64,000 bases of DNA from Butyrivibrio sp. XPD2006. GTDB lineage: Bacteria > Bacillota > Clostridia > Lachnospirales > Lachnospiraceae. The notes beneath the pieces are model-generated. The model searched no databases, had not been told where the DNA came from, and saw nothing but the letters and a program-made list of their open reading frames with translations. The stretch lies in assembly GCF_000420865.1 (NCBI RefSeq), contig NZ_ATVT01000006.1, positions 165,180 through 229,179 on the forward strand, written 5' to 3'. Both the position numbers and the translations under genes were made by a program. Numbering within the stretch: position 1 is the stretch's first letter; each line of letters starts with the position of its first letter. Positions 35,456 to 43,694 of the stretch are shown piece by piece.

Positions 35456-35487
35456 AAAAAACAGCTACAGACTTCTCCATAGCTGTT
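35456..35487 (-). terminator. Terminator past the 35500 gene
   Basis: AACAGCTA (35460-35467) pairs with TAGCTGTT (35480-35487); the A-run before it gives a U-run on the minus strand. It separates the upstream gene from the 11-bp repeat array. Confidence 0.8.
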
Positions 35488-35499
35488 CTTATATCACAC

Positions 35500-36141
35500 T
35501 TATTCTGTTACAGGCTGCATTGCTAAAATACTGATATCAGCTGGCTCATCTTCTTCAACTTCTGAAGAAATTATTCCCGCACCAATATCTTCCAGTTCCC
35601 TTCGCATAGCATAGCTCCACATAAGAGCTCCAAAAAGCACGATAGCATCCGGTTCTTTGCGGAAAACAGTGGCCCGGCACACCCCGATCATTGTGCCTAT
35701 CGTCTCCTCTGATTTTATATTATTCTTTCCACGTAGAAATCTTTCTTTAAGGATGATACGAAGCCGTTTCCCCTCACGATCCTTATCCTTTTCATAATCA
35801 TAATCGCCCTTTGAAATATCCCCATCTAGAAGTTTTTCTATCTCATCGAGGATCATCTCTGATTTTTCCTTAAACCATGGTGCCTTTACAACTTCCCAGA
35901 TAAAGTCCCCATAATCGGCATTTTTAAATCGCCCTTTCTTCGTTATGATGTTTATATATTTCCTTCGTATCTCCTGCTTGTTCTTCTTTATCTCCTCCGG
36001 ACTCATATCTGTCGGTGTCCCGTAAGCATAGCAGTATCGTTCCAGCAGCATTTTCGCCAGCATCAGGACCGAAAAATATTCAAGTTTCTCCTTTCTGCAA
36101 ATCTCAATGGCAAGCTGGTGAGCCGTTAATCTGTGCATCAT
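35500..36141 (-). CDS. Unknown element-encoded protein
   Basis: This 213-residue, charge-rich protein is not recognised. There is no membrane segment. Residues about 120-180 (RLRIILKERFLRGKNNIKSE, TIGTMIGVCRATVFRKEPDA) could hold a helix-turn-helix. ATG 36141 follows GGGAGGAACTAAAAA. It sits between a second unknown gene and the 11-bp repeat array, so binding to that array would be a testable idea, but nothing in the sequence proves it. Confidence 0.65.
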   Translation of the reverse strand: MMHRLTAHQLAIEICRKEKLEYFSVLMLAKMLLERYCYAYGTPTDMSPEEIKKNKQEIRRKYINIITKKGRFKNADYGDFIWEVVKAPWFKEKSEMILDEIEKLLDGDISKGDYDYEKDKDREGKRLRIILKERFLRGKNNIKSEETIGTMIGVCRATVFRKEPDAIVLFGALMWSYAMRRELEDIGAGIISSEVEEDEPADISILAMQPVTE

Positions 36142-36301
36142 TTTTTAGTTCCTCCCTACTATAAACAAGAAAACAATTGTTACAATCCCCCCTAATAAAA
36201 AACCAGAGAGTACAAGAGTATTTCTTCTTGTTCTCTCCGGTTCAATTTTGACTTAATACTCTAGCTAAATACTTTCGATACTACAAAAACTCTTAACTAA
36301 A

Positions 36302-36793
36302 TCAGTCCTCTTCACTTCCCTGTTCCTCGGATCTGTCATCTATTCTTTTTCTGAAATGTTCCTTAAGATACTTTCCAAACCGGTCGTAGGTGCCAATTAT
36401 CTTGTCGGCATGTTCATCCTCATCCTCGATCCTCTTAAGAGCAGAGATCAGCCCCTCCAACATCTCGAAGTATGGCTTATCTCCAGTACCCTCATCCAGA
36501 AAGAGCGGTGCGTTTGGGTCATCCATCAATAGTTTCAGCGGATTGACTCTCAGCTTTTCATAAAGCGCATATAGTCTGTCATAGTCAAGTGGTCCGCCAT
36601 TCCTCTTAATAGTCTCGTAGTACTTTATCTCCACATCAAGGATCTCGGCCATTTCAGGATTTGATTTATGCTTTTCAGTCTGGATCACATTCAGGTAATT
36701 ATGAACATTGGCATTTACAAGTGCAAGATTCTTTGAAGAGTTTTCCTGCTTTTTATACTTGGATCTGCTCCTGTTGTTATTGCTATCACTCAT
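36302..36793 (-). CDS. Unknown element-encoded protein, possible HTH
   Basis: This 163-residue protein has a basic, Ser/Asn-rich N-terminus (1-20) and an acidic C-terminus. Residues about 28-95 (LNVIQTEKHKSNPEMAEILD, then ETIKRNGGPLDYDRLYALYE) have the layout of an XRE-like helix-turn-helix without a strong match. ATG 36793 follows GAGGAGATTTTAAT. It is the first minus-strand gene at the right side of the element. Confidence 0.65.
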   Translation of the reverse strand: MSDSNNNRSRSKYKKQENSSKNLALVNANVHNYLNVIQTEKHKSNPEMAEILDVEIKYYETIKRNGGPLDYDRLYALYEKLRVNPLKLLMDDPNAPLFLDEGTGDKPYFEMLEGLISALKRIEDEDEHADKIIGTYDRFGKYLKEHFRKRIDDRSEEQGSEED

Positions 36794-37361
36794 ATTAAAA
36801 TCTCCTCGTACTATAATGTAATACCCCTAGGCATACTTAACCACCCTATGATTTGTGGGGTGTTGGAAGAAATTCTAGGGTGGTAAACTTTTCTGTCCTC
36901 TTCTTCCTTAAGCACATGATTCATGCATCCATATTTCTCACCACCTCCTCAGAGGGCAAAAAAATACCTGGCTCCGTAGAACCAGGTATAATCGCTGCTT
37001 TTCTATAATTTAGAACACTATATAAGCCCTCTATATAAGTATGGAAGAAATGACCGGTGATAACAAAAAAGGCTTTTTGTCCGACAATATGTAGGCATAG
37101 ACTATTCAAAGGATTCTACGGTAGTTGTTTTTCATACCGGATTCAGTGAATCCCTCCTGAACAATTGTCCAGATCACCTCCTGTGATGTCTTTATGCCAG
37201 GCATACTTTCCCCTTATAACACTGTTATAACATTTGACAAGTCCCATAAATTTGCCACCACTCAAATACAGGCTGCATCAGGGATAAATAGTCATTGCTG
37301 CCATGTGCTATATTTGGATAAAATATGCTTAACCTCTTACATTATTAATGGAGAAAAACAA
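36794..37361. other. Noncoding region at right side of element
   Basis: No gene is supported. It carries CCACCCTA / TAGGGTGG (36841-36848 and 36876-36883), a GGATTCA-G-TGAATCC palindrome near 37138, and GGCATACTT at 36830 and again at 37200, where TATGCC-A-GGCATA (37193-37205) is a compact version of the ends of the array at 24212. The plus-strand TTGCTG and TAAAAT near 37300 could be the hydrolase promoter. Confidence 0.55.
36958..36989 (-). terminator. Terminator-like hairpin
   Basis: ATACCTGG (36964-36971) pairs with CCAGGTAT (36982-36989); AAAAAAA precedes it, so it acts on the minus strand. No gene is seen upstream on that strand within 350 bases, so it may end a transcript arriving from outside the element or a small RNA. 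Confidence 0.7.
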
Positions 37362-38207
37362 ATGAGATCATTCAGATTCTGGCCGGATAAAGGTGTATCA
37401 GCTGAAAAGCGGCTCATCGATGCCAATGGCCACAAGATACCCATACTTATATTGAAAAGAAAAGGTCACACCGGAAATTCCCCCGGAATCCTCTGGATCC
37501 ATGGTGGAGGATACGCTACTGGCATTAAAGAAATGGTTTATGTCGGACGTGCTGAGAGCCTTGTAAAAGAATATGGAGCAGTTGTTATCTCGGTTGGTTA
37601 CAGACTTTCTGTATTACACCCGTTCCCTGCAGGTTTTGATGACTGTTATGCAGCCCTTCTCTATCTGAAGGAACATGTTTATGAGCTTGGGATAAGGGAT
37701 GATCAGATCATGGTCGGTGGAGAAAGTGCCGGAGGTGGTCTCTGTGCTGCCATATGCATGAAAGCCAGGGATACCAAAGATGTCGGCATAGCATATCAGA
37801 TGCCACTATACCCCATGATAGATAATCATGACACCGACAGCTCCAGAAATAATCATGCAAAAGTCTGGAATACAAGGCGTAATCACCAGGCATGGGCTAT
37901 GTATCTGAGAGGCATGGATAAATCCAATGTTCCACCCTACGCTGCTCCGGCAAGGCAGACAAATTACTCTAACCTCCCGCCAGCTTATACCTTTGTTGGA
38001 ACAGCAGAACCATTTTATGATGAAACTCTTACATTTATCAGCAACCTAAAAAACGCTGGAGTTGAAGCCAGCGTTGATGTTTATGAGGGAATGTATCATG
38101 CTTTTGATATGATGGAACCAGACTCAGAGATTTCAAAAGAAGCCATTCAGAAATTTGAAGAACATTTTGAATTTGCTATGAATAACTATTTCGCGAAGCA
38201 GAATTGA
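37362..38207 (+). CDS. Alpha/beta hydrolase, HSL-type esterase
   Basis: This 281-residue cytoplasmic hydrolase is of the hormone-sensitive-lipase family. The oxyanion motif HGGGYATG is at about residues 47-54, the nucleophile Ser is in GGESAGGGL (near 125), and the Asp and His are expected in AEPFYDE and MYHAFDMM (about 220 and 248). ATG 37362 follows TGGAGAAAAACAA. There is no signal peptide. It probably hydrolyses short acyl or carbohydrate esters, and the EamA exporter 51 bases downstream may be in the same transcript. Confidence 0.9.
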   Translation: MRSFRFWPDKGVSAEKRLIDANGHKIPILILKRKGHTGNSPGILWIHGGGYATGIKEMVYVGRAESLVKEYGAVVISVGYRLSVLHPFPAGFDDCYAALLYLKEHVYELGIRDDQIMVGGESAGGGLCAAICMKARDTKDVGIAYQMPLYPMIDNHDTDSSRNNHAKVWNTRRNHQAWAMYLRGMDKSNVPPYAAPARQTNYSNLPPAYTFVGTAEPFYDETLTFISNLKNAGVEASVDVYEGMYHAFDMMEPDSEISKEAIQKFEEHFEFAMNNYFAKQN

Positions 38208-38258
38208 AAACAGTCTCCGAATGTGTTATATATTTCTTCTGTTAGGAGTAGCAATTCG

Positions 38259-39185
38259 ATGAAAAATAACATAAAGGGAATTATATATACGCTGCTTGGG
38301 GCATCATGCTGGGGATTGTCCGGATCAATGGGGCAATACCTGTTTACGGTACAACAGATGGATAGCAGATGGCTTGTACCTATAAGACTTGGTCTCGCAG
38401 GCATCCTCATCCTCATATATTGCCTCATAAAACATAAGGACACTGTATTTAAGCCTTGGAAAAATGCCGAGCAGGCAAAATGGATGCTGATATACGGAAT
38501 AGCCGGAGTAAGTACCTGCCAGTTCCTTTATTTTCTTACGATAGAACTTTCAAACGCAGCAATGGGAACAATACTGCAAGACCTTGCACCGATATTTATC
38601 CTGGCCTTTACATGTGTAACTGCTAGGAGATTACCAAAATCATTTGAAATCATATCAATTGGTTTAGCCATATCTGGAGTTTTCCTATTAACAACGCATG
38701 GTGATTTTGGGCATATTTCATTGCCTCTTCCAGCTCTTGCAGCAGGTATCGGCAGCGCATTCTGTGTAATGATCTACAATGTGCTAGCCCCAAAGGTTAC
38801 TGATAACGTTCCAGTCATAGTTGCTCAGGGATGGTCATTTTTACTTGGTGGCATCCTTTTAGGGATAGCTTTTAGAACATGGAACATTCATTACGTTCCA
38901 AATCTTATGGGAATATTGGGAATACTCTTTGTTGTCATAATCGGTAATATCTGTGCCTTTACCCTATACATAAGCGGAGTATCAAAGATCGGACCACAAA
39001 AGGCAATTCTTTATAGTTTTGCTGAACCCATAACGGCTGCTCTTATTTCAACATTCGTTTTAAAAAGTGTTTTTACCGTATACGATGCCATAGGTTTTGG
39101 ACTCATCTTCATGATGCTGTTTTTCATTACCTTTGGATCAAAAGATAATAATTCAAATAAAAATACTGTGGATAATGCCGCTTGA
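38259..39185 (+). CDS. EamA/DMT-family exporter
   Basis: This is a 308-residue protein with about ten hydrophobic segments and two EamA repeats (about 8-140 and 155-295). Signatures are the N-terminal GIIYTLLGASCWGLSGSMGQ and a second-repeat GNICAFTLYISGVSKIG, SFAEPITAALIS segment. ATG 38259 follows TTAGGAGTAGCAATTCG. Members export amino acids, sugars or metabolites; the substrate is unknown. Its stop codon lies in the loop of the terminator. Confidence 0.9.
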   Translation: MKNNIKGIIYTLLGASCWGLSGSMGQYLFTVQQMDSRWLVPIRLGLAGILILIYCLIKHKDTVFKPWKNAEQAKWMLIYGIAGVSTCQFLYFLTIELSNAAMGTILQDLAPIFILAFTCVTARRLPKSFEIISIGLAISGVFLLTTHGDFGHISLPLPALAAGIGSAFCVMIYNVLAPKVTDNVPVIVAQGWSFLLGGILLGIAFRTWNIHYVPNLMGILGILFVVIIGNICAFTLYISGVSKIGPQKAILYSFAEPITAALISTFVLKSVFTVYDAIGFGLIFMMLFFITFGSKDNNSNKNTVDNAA

Positions 39186-39200
39186 GCATTCCACAGTATT
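39162..39200. terminator. Strong bidirectional terminator
   Basis: AATACTGTGGA (39162-39172) and TCCACAGTATT (39190-39200) pair perfectly, with an inner AATGC/GCATT stem. The hairpin overlaps the EamA stop codon and lies between convergent genes. Confidence 0.85.
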
Positions 39201-39261
39201 TCATTATCTTCAGAGATAACGCACTGTTATTCTCTACAAAGACCTTTACTGCTTTATCACA

Positions 39262-40302
39262 TCACCAAATTCCCATCACATGCTGTAATATGAGACTAAC
39301 CAGCGTTATACCGATCCAGCAACATCCTCCAAGTATGATGGGCTTTCCTCCTGATTTTATAAGTTTAATCACATTACTGTTCAGCCCAATTGCCGCCATA
39401 GCCATAATGATAAAAAATTTGCTAAGTTCTTTAAGTGGATTAAACACATCAGAAGAGATACCTATGCTGAGGCAGAAGGTTGTTATGATAGAAGCAAGTA
39501 CAAAAAACACTATGAACATTGGAAATGCTCTTCTGAAACTAAATCCACTGGTAGATGTTCCTGTCTTTTTTGCTTCCCGCGCCCTCTGATAAGCAAGAAC
39601 AAGCGTAATTGGTATGATAGCCAGCGTTCTGGTCAGTTTCACTGTAACAGCCTTATCCAAAGTCTGACTTCCCAGATTCCACATACTGTCCCATGTTGAT
39701 GCAGCTGCAGTTACAGATGATGTATCATTAACTGCAGTTCCGGCAAATATTCCGAATGCGTCGCCTGTCGTAATATCAAATCCGATTATTTTCCCTAATG
39801 ATGGAAATAAAAGTGCTGCAAGTACATTAAAGAAAAAAATTACAGAAATCGCTTGCGCCACTTCATCGTCATCGGCATCTATAACCGGTGCGGTTGCAGC
39901 TATTGCAGAACCTCCACATATCGAAGAACCAACGCCGATAAGCGTTGCTGTATTTCCCTTTATATTCATTACTTTATGAAGGATCCATGCAATACCTAGC
40001 GAAGTTGAAATTGTACATATTATTATTGGAAGCGACTGTTTTCCTGTATCAAGGACAACCGAAAGGTTCATACCGAATCCAAGTAGCACAACAGCGGCCT
40101 GTAATATCATCTTTGACGTAAACCTGATTCCGGCAGATGCTTTTCCTTTATCATTCCAAAATAATGTGATGATCATACCAATAATAATTGCAATTACCGC
40201 ACCACCTATAACAGGGAATCTTTTCCCTAAGATCCAGGAAGGAACTGCTATAGCCAGGCAAACAAAAATTCCCAGATAATTCTTTTTAAGAAAATCCATC
40301 AT
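39262..40302 (-). CDS. YeiH-family transporter (putative sulfate exporter)
   Basis: This is a 346-residue membrane protein of the YeiH/UPF0324 (PSE) family, with about ten hydrophobic segments. Landmarks are the [13 protein letters not shown] segment, the conserved [20 protein letters not shown] block, and [20 protein letters not shown] 40302 (or the adjacent ATG at 40299) follows AGAGGTATA. It is divergent from a LysR gene, the arrangement of yeiH/yeiE in other bacteria. A role in sulfite/sulfate or related anion export is proposed for the family but not firmly shown. Confidence 0.92.
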   Translation of the reverse strand: MMDFLKKNYLGIFVCLAIAVPSWILGKRFPVIGGAVIAIIIGMIITLFWNDKGKASAGIRFTSKMILQAAVVLLGFGMNLSVVLDTGKQSLPIIICTISTSLGIAWILHKVMNIKGNTATLIGVGSSICGGSAIAATAPVIDADDDEVAQAISVIFFFNVLAALLFPSLGKIIGFDITTGDAFGIFAGTAVNDTSSVTAAASTWDSMWNLGSQTLDKAVTVKLTRTLAIIPITLVLAYQRAREAKKTGTSTSGFSFRRAFPMFIVFFVLASIITTFCLSIGISSDVFNPLKELSKFFIIMAMAAIGLNSNVIKLIKSGGKPIILGGCCWIGITLVSLILQHVMGIW

Positions 40303-40378
40303 TATACCTCTTTCCTTTTTCTTATTGTTTCAGGTCTTATTCTATGCCCTTCGTTGAAAAAGTTAAAATTATATATTA

Positions 40379-40392
40379 TTATCTAATCATAA
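40379..40392. promoter_or_regulatory. LysR-type box between YeiH and its regulator
   Basis: TTAT-CTAATC-ATAA is a dyad of the T-N11-A type in the 118-base divergent gap, closer to the LysR gene. It is short and in AT-rich DNA, so this is a candidate only. Confidence 0.4.
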
Positions 40393-40420
40393 ATATTTCT
40401 TATCGTTGTGGAGATTGAAA

Positions 40421-41302
40421 ATGCTGGATTTTAGAATTGATACCTTTCTTTGTGTTTGCAAATACCTCAATTTTACCAAGGCTGCAAAAGTGCTCAACAT
40501 CACTCAGCCCGCTGTTTCTCAGCATATTCATTATCTCGAGAATGAATATGGAGTAAAACTGTTTTCTCAAGAAGGTAAAAAACTGTTGATAACTGACAGC
40601 GGAAAACTTCTTTATAAAAAAATGAATCAGATTAAAAACGATGATATAAGACTCAAAGAAAGGCTTACCCAAAAAGACCATAGAATTAAAGAAATCTCTT
40701 TTGGCGTTACAATGACCATCGGCGAATATGTAATTGCAGCCCCCATCAGCAATTACATTAAGAATCATCCCGATTTTGATATCAAGATTCTTTTCGGAAA
40801 CACATCAGAGCTTCTCGGAAAGCTACAAGATGGTATTATAGATTTTGCGCTTATAGAAGGATATTATCCTGAAAACGACTATGAAACCTTACTATTTAGC
40901 CGGGAAGAATTTGTCCCCGTTTGCTCATCCAACCACTTTTTCGGCAAAAAGCCAAGGAAATTAAAAGATCTATTTTCTGAACGAATATTGATAAGAGAAC
41001 CCGGGTCAGGAACACGTAATATTTTGGAAAGATCTTTAGCTTTGAACAATTACTCCACAAGCAACTTCATCCACTTTATACAGGTTGAAAACATGCATGC
41101 AATAATTAGTCTTGTAAAAAGGGACTGTGGTATAACCTTTTTATACAAAGCAGCCGTTACATCTGAGTTGAATTCAGGGTCTCTGAAGGTATTATCACTT
41201 GATGATTTCAAAATAAAGCATGATTTCACTTTCATTTGGCCTAAAGATACTATTTTCACAGAAGAAATCCATAGTATTTGCGAAGAAATCCTTCAATACT
41301 GA
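40421..41302 (+). CDS. LysR-family regulator of the YeiH gene
   Basis: This 293-residue LysR protein has an N-terminal winged HTH (FRIDTFLCVCKYLNFTKAAK, VLNITQPAVSQHIHYLEN) and a periplasmic-binding-like effector domain (about 88-290). ATG 40421 follows GTGGAGATTGAAA. Its divergent pairing with the YeiH-family transporter suggests it activates that gene, like CysL or YeiE. Confidence 0.92.
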   Translation: MLDFRIDTFLCVCKYLNFTKAAKVLNITQPAVSQHIHYLENEYGVKLFSQEGKKLLITDSGKLLYKKMNQIKNDDIRLKERLTQKDHRIKEISFGVTMTIGEYVIAAPISNYIKNHPDFDIKILFGNTSELLGKLQDGIIDFALIEGYYPENDYETLLFSREEFVPVCSSNHFFGKKPRKLKDLFSERILIREPGSGTRNILERSLALNNYSTSNFIHFIQVENMHAIISLVKRDCGITFLYKAAVTSELNSGSLKVLSLDDFKIKHDFTFIWPKDTIFTEEIHSICEEILQY

Positions 41303-41328
41303 TCATTTATCTAATTCTGATGCAAAAA

Positions 41329-41367
41329 GCCTTTTCTTAGAAGTAATAAAACCTTCTAAGAGAAGGC
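41329..41367. terminator. Bidirectional terminator after the LysR gene
   Basis: GCCTTTTCTTAGAAG (41329-41343) pairs with the segment CTTCTAAGAGAAGGC (41353-41367) except for one base. AAAAA precedes it for the minus strand. Confidence 0.8.
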
Positions 41368-41462
41368 GAAAATAATTACACTTCGGTTGCATATGAACCC
41401 ACCTGGAAGTTTGTTACTTTTCCGTGATCGTAATCCTCATCCTTGATACATTTAACTGAAAG

Positions 41463-41990
41463 TTATAGTCTCTTCTCAAACCTGAACATTCCCTCAGGGA
41501 ACTGCTCATCTATTTGCTCTGCCATCTCGAGATCATTCGGATCCGGGTGATGACTGTTATAAAACTCTACTATATGGAATCCGCATCGATTCACATAGAA
41601 ATGAATATTCCTTTTCTCAAAGTACGGTGTAACAGTCTCCCAAATTTTGACCTCAGGATGCAGTTTCTCAACCTCGCACCAGGCGGCATATCCGATTCCC
41701 TTGCTATGACCTTTAGGCGTAACAAAAAGAATATCAAGATCCCCCTTGTTGCCTTCCACCTTTATTATTACTCCTCCGACACTCCTGCCGTCCTCAACAA
41801 TCCTGTATGCTTCGCCGCCATCAATCGATTTCTCTATTGTCTCTCGGGAAATAATCTGATCATTTTCTTCAAAATGATTATCCCGAAGCCCGAACTCTTC
41901 CAGTGCTCCGTAGTTAAAAGCTTCCTGATTGTCCAATATAAATTGTTCTCTGTCGCTATCCTGTAATGGGATAAGTTTTATATTATTCAT
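41463..41990 (-). CDS. GNAT-family N-acetyltransferase
   Basis: This 175-residue protein has the GNAT fold. Acetyl-CoA-binding motif A is LDILFVTPKGHSKGIGYAAW (the R/Q-x-x-G-x-G/A loop in variant form), followed by motif B FYVNRCGFHIVEF. The start MNNIKLIPL at 41990 follows AGGATATATAGCT; an upstream TTG is less likely. The acceptor is unknown. It lies next to a DUF1989 remnant. Confidence 0.88.
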   Translation of the reverse strand: MNNIKLIPLQDSDREQFILDNQEAFNYGALEEFGLRDNHFEENDQIISRETIEKSIDGGEAYRIVEDGRSVGGVIIKVEGNKGDLDILFVTPKGHSKGIGYAAWCEVEKLHPEVKIWETVTPYFEKRNIHFYVNRCGFHIVEFYNSHHPDPNDLEMAEQIDEQFPEGMFRFEKRL

Positions 41991-42012
41991 AGCTATATAT
42001 CCTACAATACAA

Positions 42013-42285
42013 TTATTCAACTATAATCTTAACAGCCGTGCATTTTCCACTATTGCATTCACTCTCTGATACACTGCAAGCAGCTATGCCTAGACGCACA
42101 TCCATTAAAGTCTCAAGTACAACCTTGTCTCCCGCCTTAGACAGAGGCTTCTTAACCTTTAGATCACCATTACCGTCTATCTCGGAATACATAAAGATAT
42201 TTACCGGGTGTATTATTGGTCTTTTCGAATTGAGTGCCCCATTAGTATTATCCAAACAGTTGGAATGATTATCGCCATTGCGTTA
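42013..42285 (-). pseudogene. DUF1989 (urea carboxylase-associated) C-terminal fragment
   Basis: In-frame codons read NGDNHSNCLDNTNGAL, then HPVNIFMYSEIDGNGDLKV, PLSKAGDKVVLETLMDVRLG and an ACSVSESECNSGKC end, which is the C-terminal half of DUF1989 proteins found with urea carboxylase. A stop codon lies upstream of the similarity and about half of the domain is absent. No ribosome site precedes the internal ATG at 42255. It is best read as a gene remnant. Confidence 0.75.
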
Positions 42286-42441
42286 TGTTATTCTCTTGTA
42301 TATATTTCCAAAATCTGTCGTATGAAATCATATCCCTCGCCCATTATTAACAGTATTTCATAATAAAATAATGCCTCAGTTCCCTTTTTCGGGGTAGTAG
42401 CTTAAAAGCGGTATTACCCTTATTGGGGATATGTTCATAAC

Positions 42442-42469
42442 AAAAAAGAAGCCTGCTATTACAGCAAGC
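42442..42469 (-). terminator. Terminator of the Abi_2 gene
   Basis: GCCTGCT (42451-42457) pairs with AGCAAGC (42463-42469), one wobble, over ATTAC; AAAAAA before it gives a U-run on the minus strand. Confidence 0.75.
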
Positions 42470-42538
42470 CTCCGTTTAAAAAAGGGTATTCAAAGTTTTT
42501 GAGGGGCAATCATTTTGCGGGTCTAGTTTGATTATCCC

Positions 42539-43405
42539 CTATTTATACGTCAGCATTGATTTCCACTTATAAGGAAAATCAATATGCGCCTTATCTATGT
42601 CGTCTTTATACTTTCTCATAAGCTTTGACAGAGGTTTTACAAAGTTATCATTCCACCTCTTCTGATCCGGATACATTAGCTTCAGCATATATAATTGAGC
42701 AAATAGCCTTCGAGTCGGGATATAGGTCTCTCCTTGAGGCATTCTTGGTAATGCTGTAAATATCCAATAGTAAAGTCTTGAATAATGAGCACATTTATTT
42801 CTTAAATCTGTGATACATCTAAACCAGCTATCAAGGACCTGATAGTTTACACCATATGTATCTTTTGCGATAGCCGCCTTATCATTGTTTGGCAGATCTC
42901 GGTAAAAATAGGACAACATGCCTATCGAAAAATACTCTATAAGTACCCATATAGGAAAATGCCCACCATAGTTATTCATGTGGTGTTTTACAACAAGTGT
43001 TCTCTGATTCTCTGCTATACATGCCGCAACTCGCTGCATAAATGCGCTATGATTATGCTTTGCATTGTAATTCACCCCATCTGTATATCCTTCAGCCCCA
43101 TACTTCTGTGAATGATAATAAGATATCTGTGACTTAAGGTATATTTCCACCTCGTCGATTGTTCCCATAAGCAGTTTTCTGAGCTCAGAATCAAAATAAT
43201 ATATGTTCTTGAGCTTCTCAAAACTCGTCTTGTCATGAAACTTTTTATCTGACTGGGAAATAAATGGAAGGAAATATCCAGAGAATCTGTAATAATTTAC
43301 ATGATTGAGAAAATTAACAACGTCGCCATCATTTCCGACAACCAGGCCTTTTTTCTTAAGTATCTCAACCTGTTCTTTATACGTCTTAGACTTCTTAAGC
43401 TGCAT
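42539..43405 (-). CDS. Abi_2 (AbiD/AbiF-type) abortive-infection protein
   Basis: This 288-residue protein is of the Abi_2 family (PF07751), phage-defence proteins with a HEPN-type fold. Family blocks are VNFLNHVNYYRFSGYFLPF near residue 30, FDSELRKLLMGTIDEVEIYL near 75, and the putative RNase motif RNKCAHYSRLYYW (R-N-x3-H) near 200. ATG 43405 follows AGGGGTAAAT. It has its own promoter and a 36-base hairpin leader ending in a U-rich run. Members kill or arrest infected cells, presumably by RNA cleavage. A regulatory RNA in the leader would fit, but is inferred. Confidence 0.9.
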   Translation of the reverse strand: MQLKKSKTYKEQVEILKKKGLVVGNDGDVVNFLNHVNYYRFSGYFLPFISQSDKKFHDKTSFEKLKNIYYFDSELRKLLMGTIDEVEIYLKSQISYYHSQKYGAEGYTDGVNYNAKHNHSAFMQRVAACIAENQRTLVVKHHMNNYGGHFPIWVLIEYFSIGMLSYFYRDLPNNDKAAIAKDTYGVNYQVLDSWFRCITDLRNKCAHYSRLYYWIFTALPRMPQGETYIPTRRLFAQLYMLKLMYPDQKRWNDNFVKPLSKLMRKYKDDIDKAHIDFPYKWKSMLTYK

Positions 43406-43428
43406 ATTTACCCCTAAAATAAAAATGT

Positions 43429-43464
43429 GCTCCCATTGGACACTTCAGTGAGAGGTGTGGGAGC
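43429..43464 (-). ncRNA. Hairpin leader of the Abi_2 gene (candidate small RNA)
   Basis: On the minus strand GCTCCCA (43464-43458) pairs with TGGGAGC (43435-43429). Inside, CAC pairs with GTG around a CTCTCACTGAA loop. ACATTTTTATTTT follows. The hairpin begins about seven bases after the predicted transcription start, so promoter plus hairpin plus U-tract could make a roughly 50-nt RNA or an attenuator. Size and independence of this RNA are inferred. Confidence 0.55.
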
Positions 43465-43477
43465 TCCTGTTGACTTT

Positions 43478-43505
43478 ATTATAACAAAATAGGGCTCTTT
43501 TTCAA
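43478..43505 (-). promoter_or_regulatory. Promoter of the Abi_2 unit
   Basis: On the minus strand TTGAAA (43505-43500), a 16-base spacer and TATAAT (43483-43478), with an extended TG, form a strong sigma-A promoter 14 bases upstream of the leader hairpin. Confidence 0.8.
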
Positions 43506-43627
43506 TAGATTTTTGCGTTTTTGACGGCGTAAATATCCCTAAATATCCCTAAAGCCCTTTCTTGCTTTCAGCCTCTATCCTATCATTATCAGTGCTAAAG
43601 AGTTTGTCATCTTCCTATGGCCATCAC

Positions 43628-43667
43628 AAAAAAGGTGCCCTAAACTCTATGTTAGGGCACCTTTTTT
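43628..43667. terminator. Strong bidirectional terminator
   Basis: GGTGCCCTAA (43634-43643) and TTAGGGCACC (43652-43661) pair perfectly and are flanked by AAAAAA and TTTTTT, so it works both ways. It ends the large GGDEF-EAL gene and insulates the Abi_2 unit. Confidence 0.92.
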
Positions 43668-43694
43668 ACTTTTGCCTGTTAAGCCATTCGTACA

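Noticed and set aside
36921..37109. 62-residue minus-strand open frame near the right edge of the element
   Set aside because: It contains a terminator hairpin and has no ribosome site.
37194..37361. Longer N-terminus for the HSL-type hydrolase
   Set aside because: The added residues have no family similarity, and the ATG at 37362 has a good ribosome site and gives the usual length.
43531..43552. Direct repeat of AAATATCCCT upstream of the Abi_2 promoter
   Set aside because: Only two copies, in AT-rich DNA; too little to call an operator.
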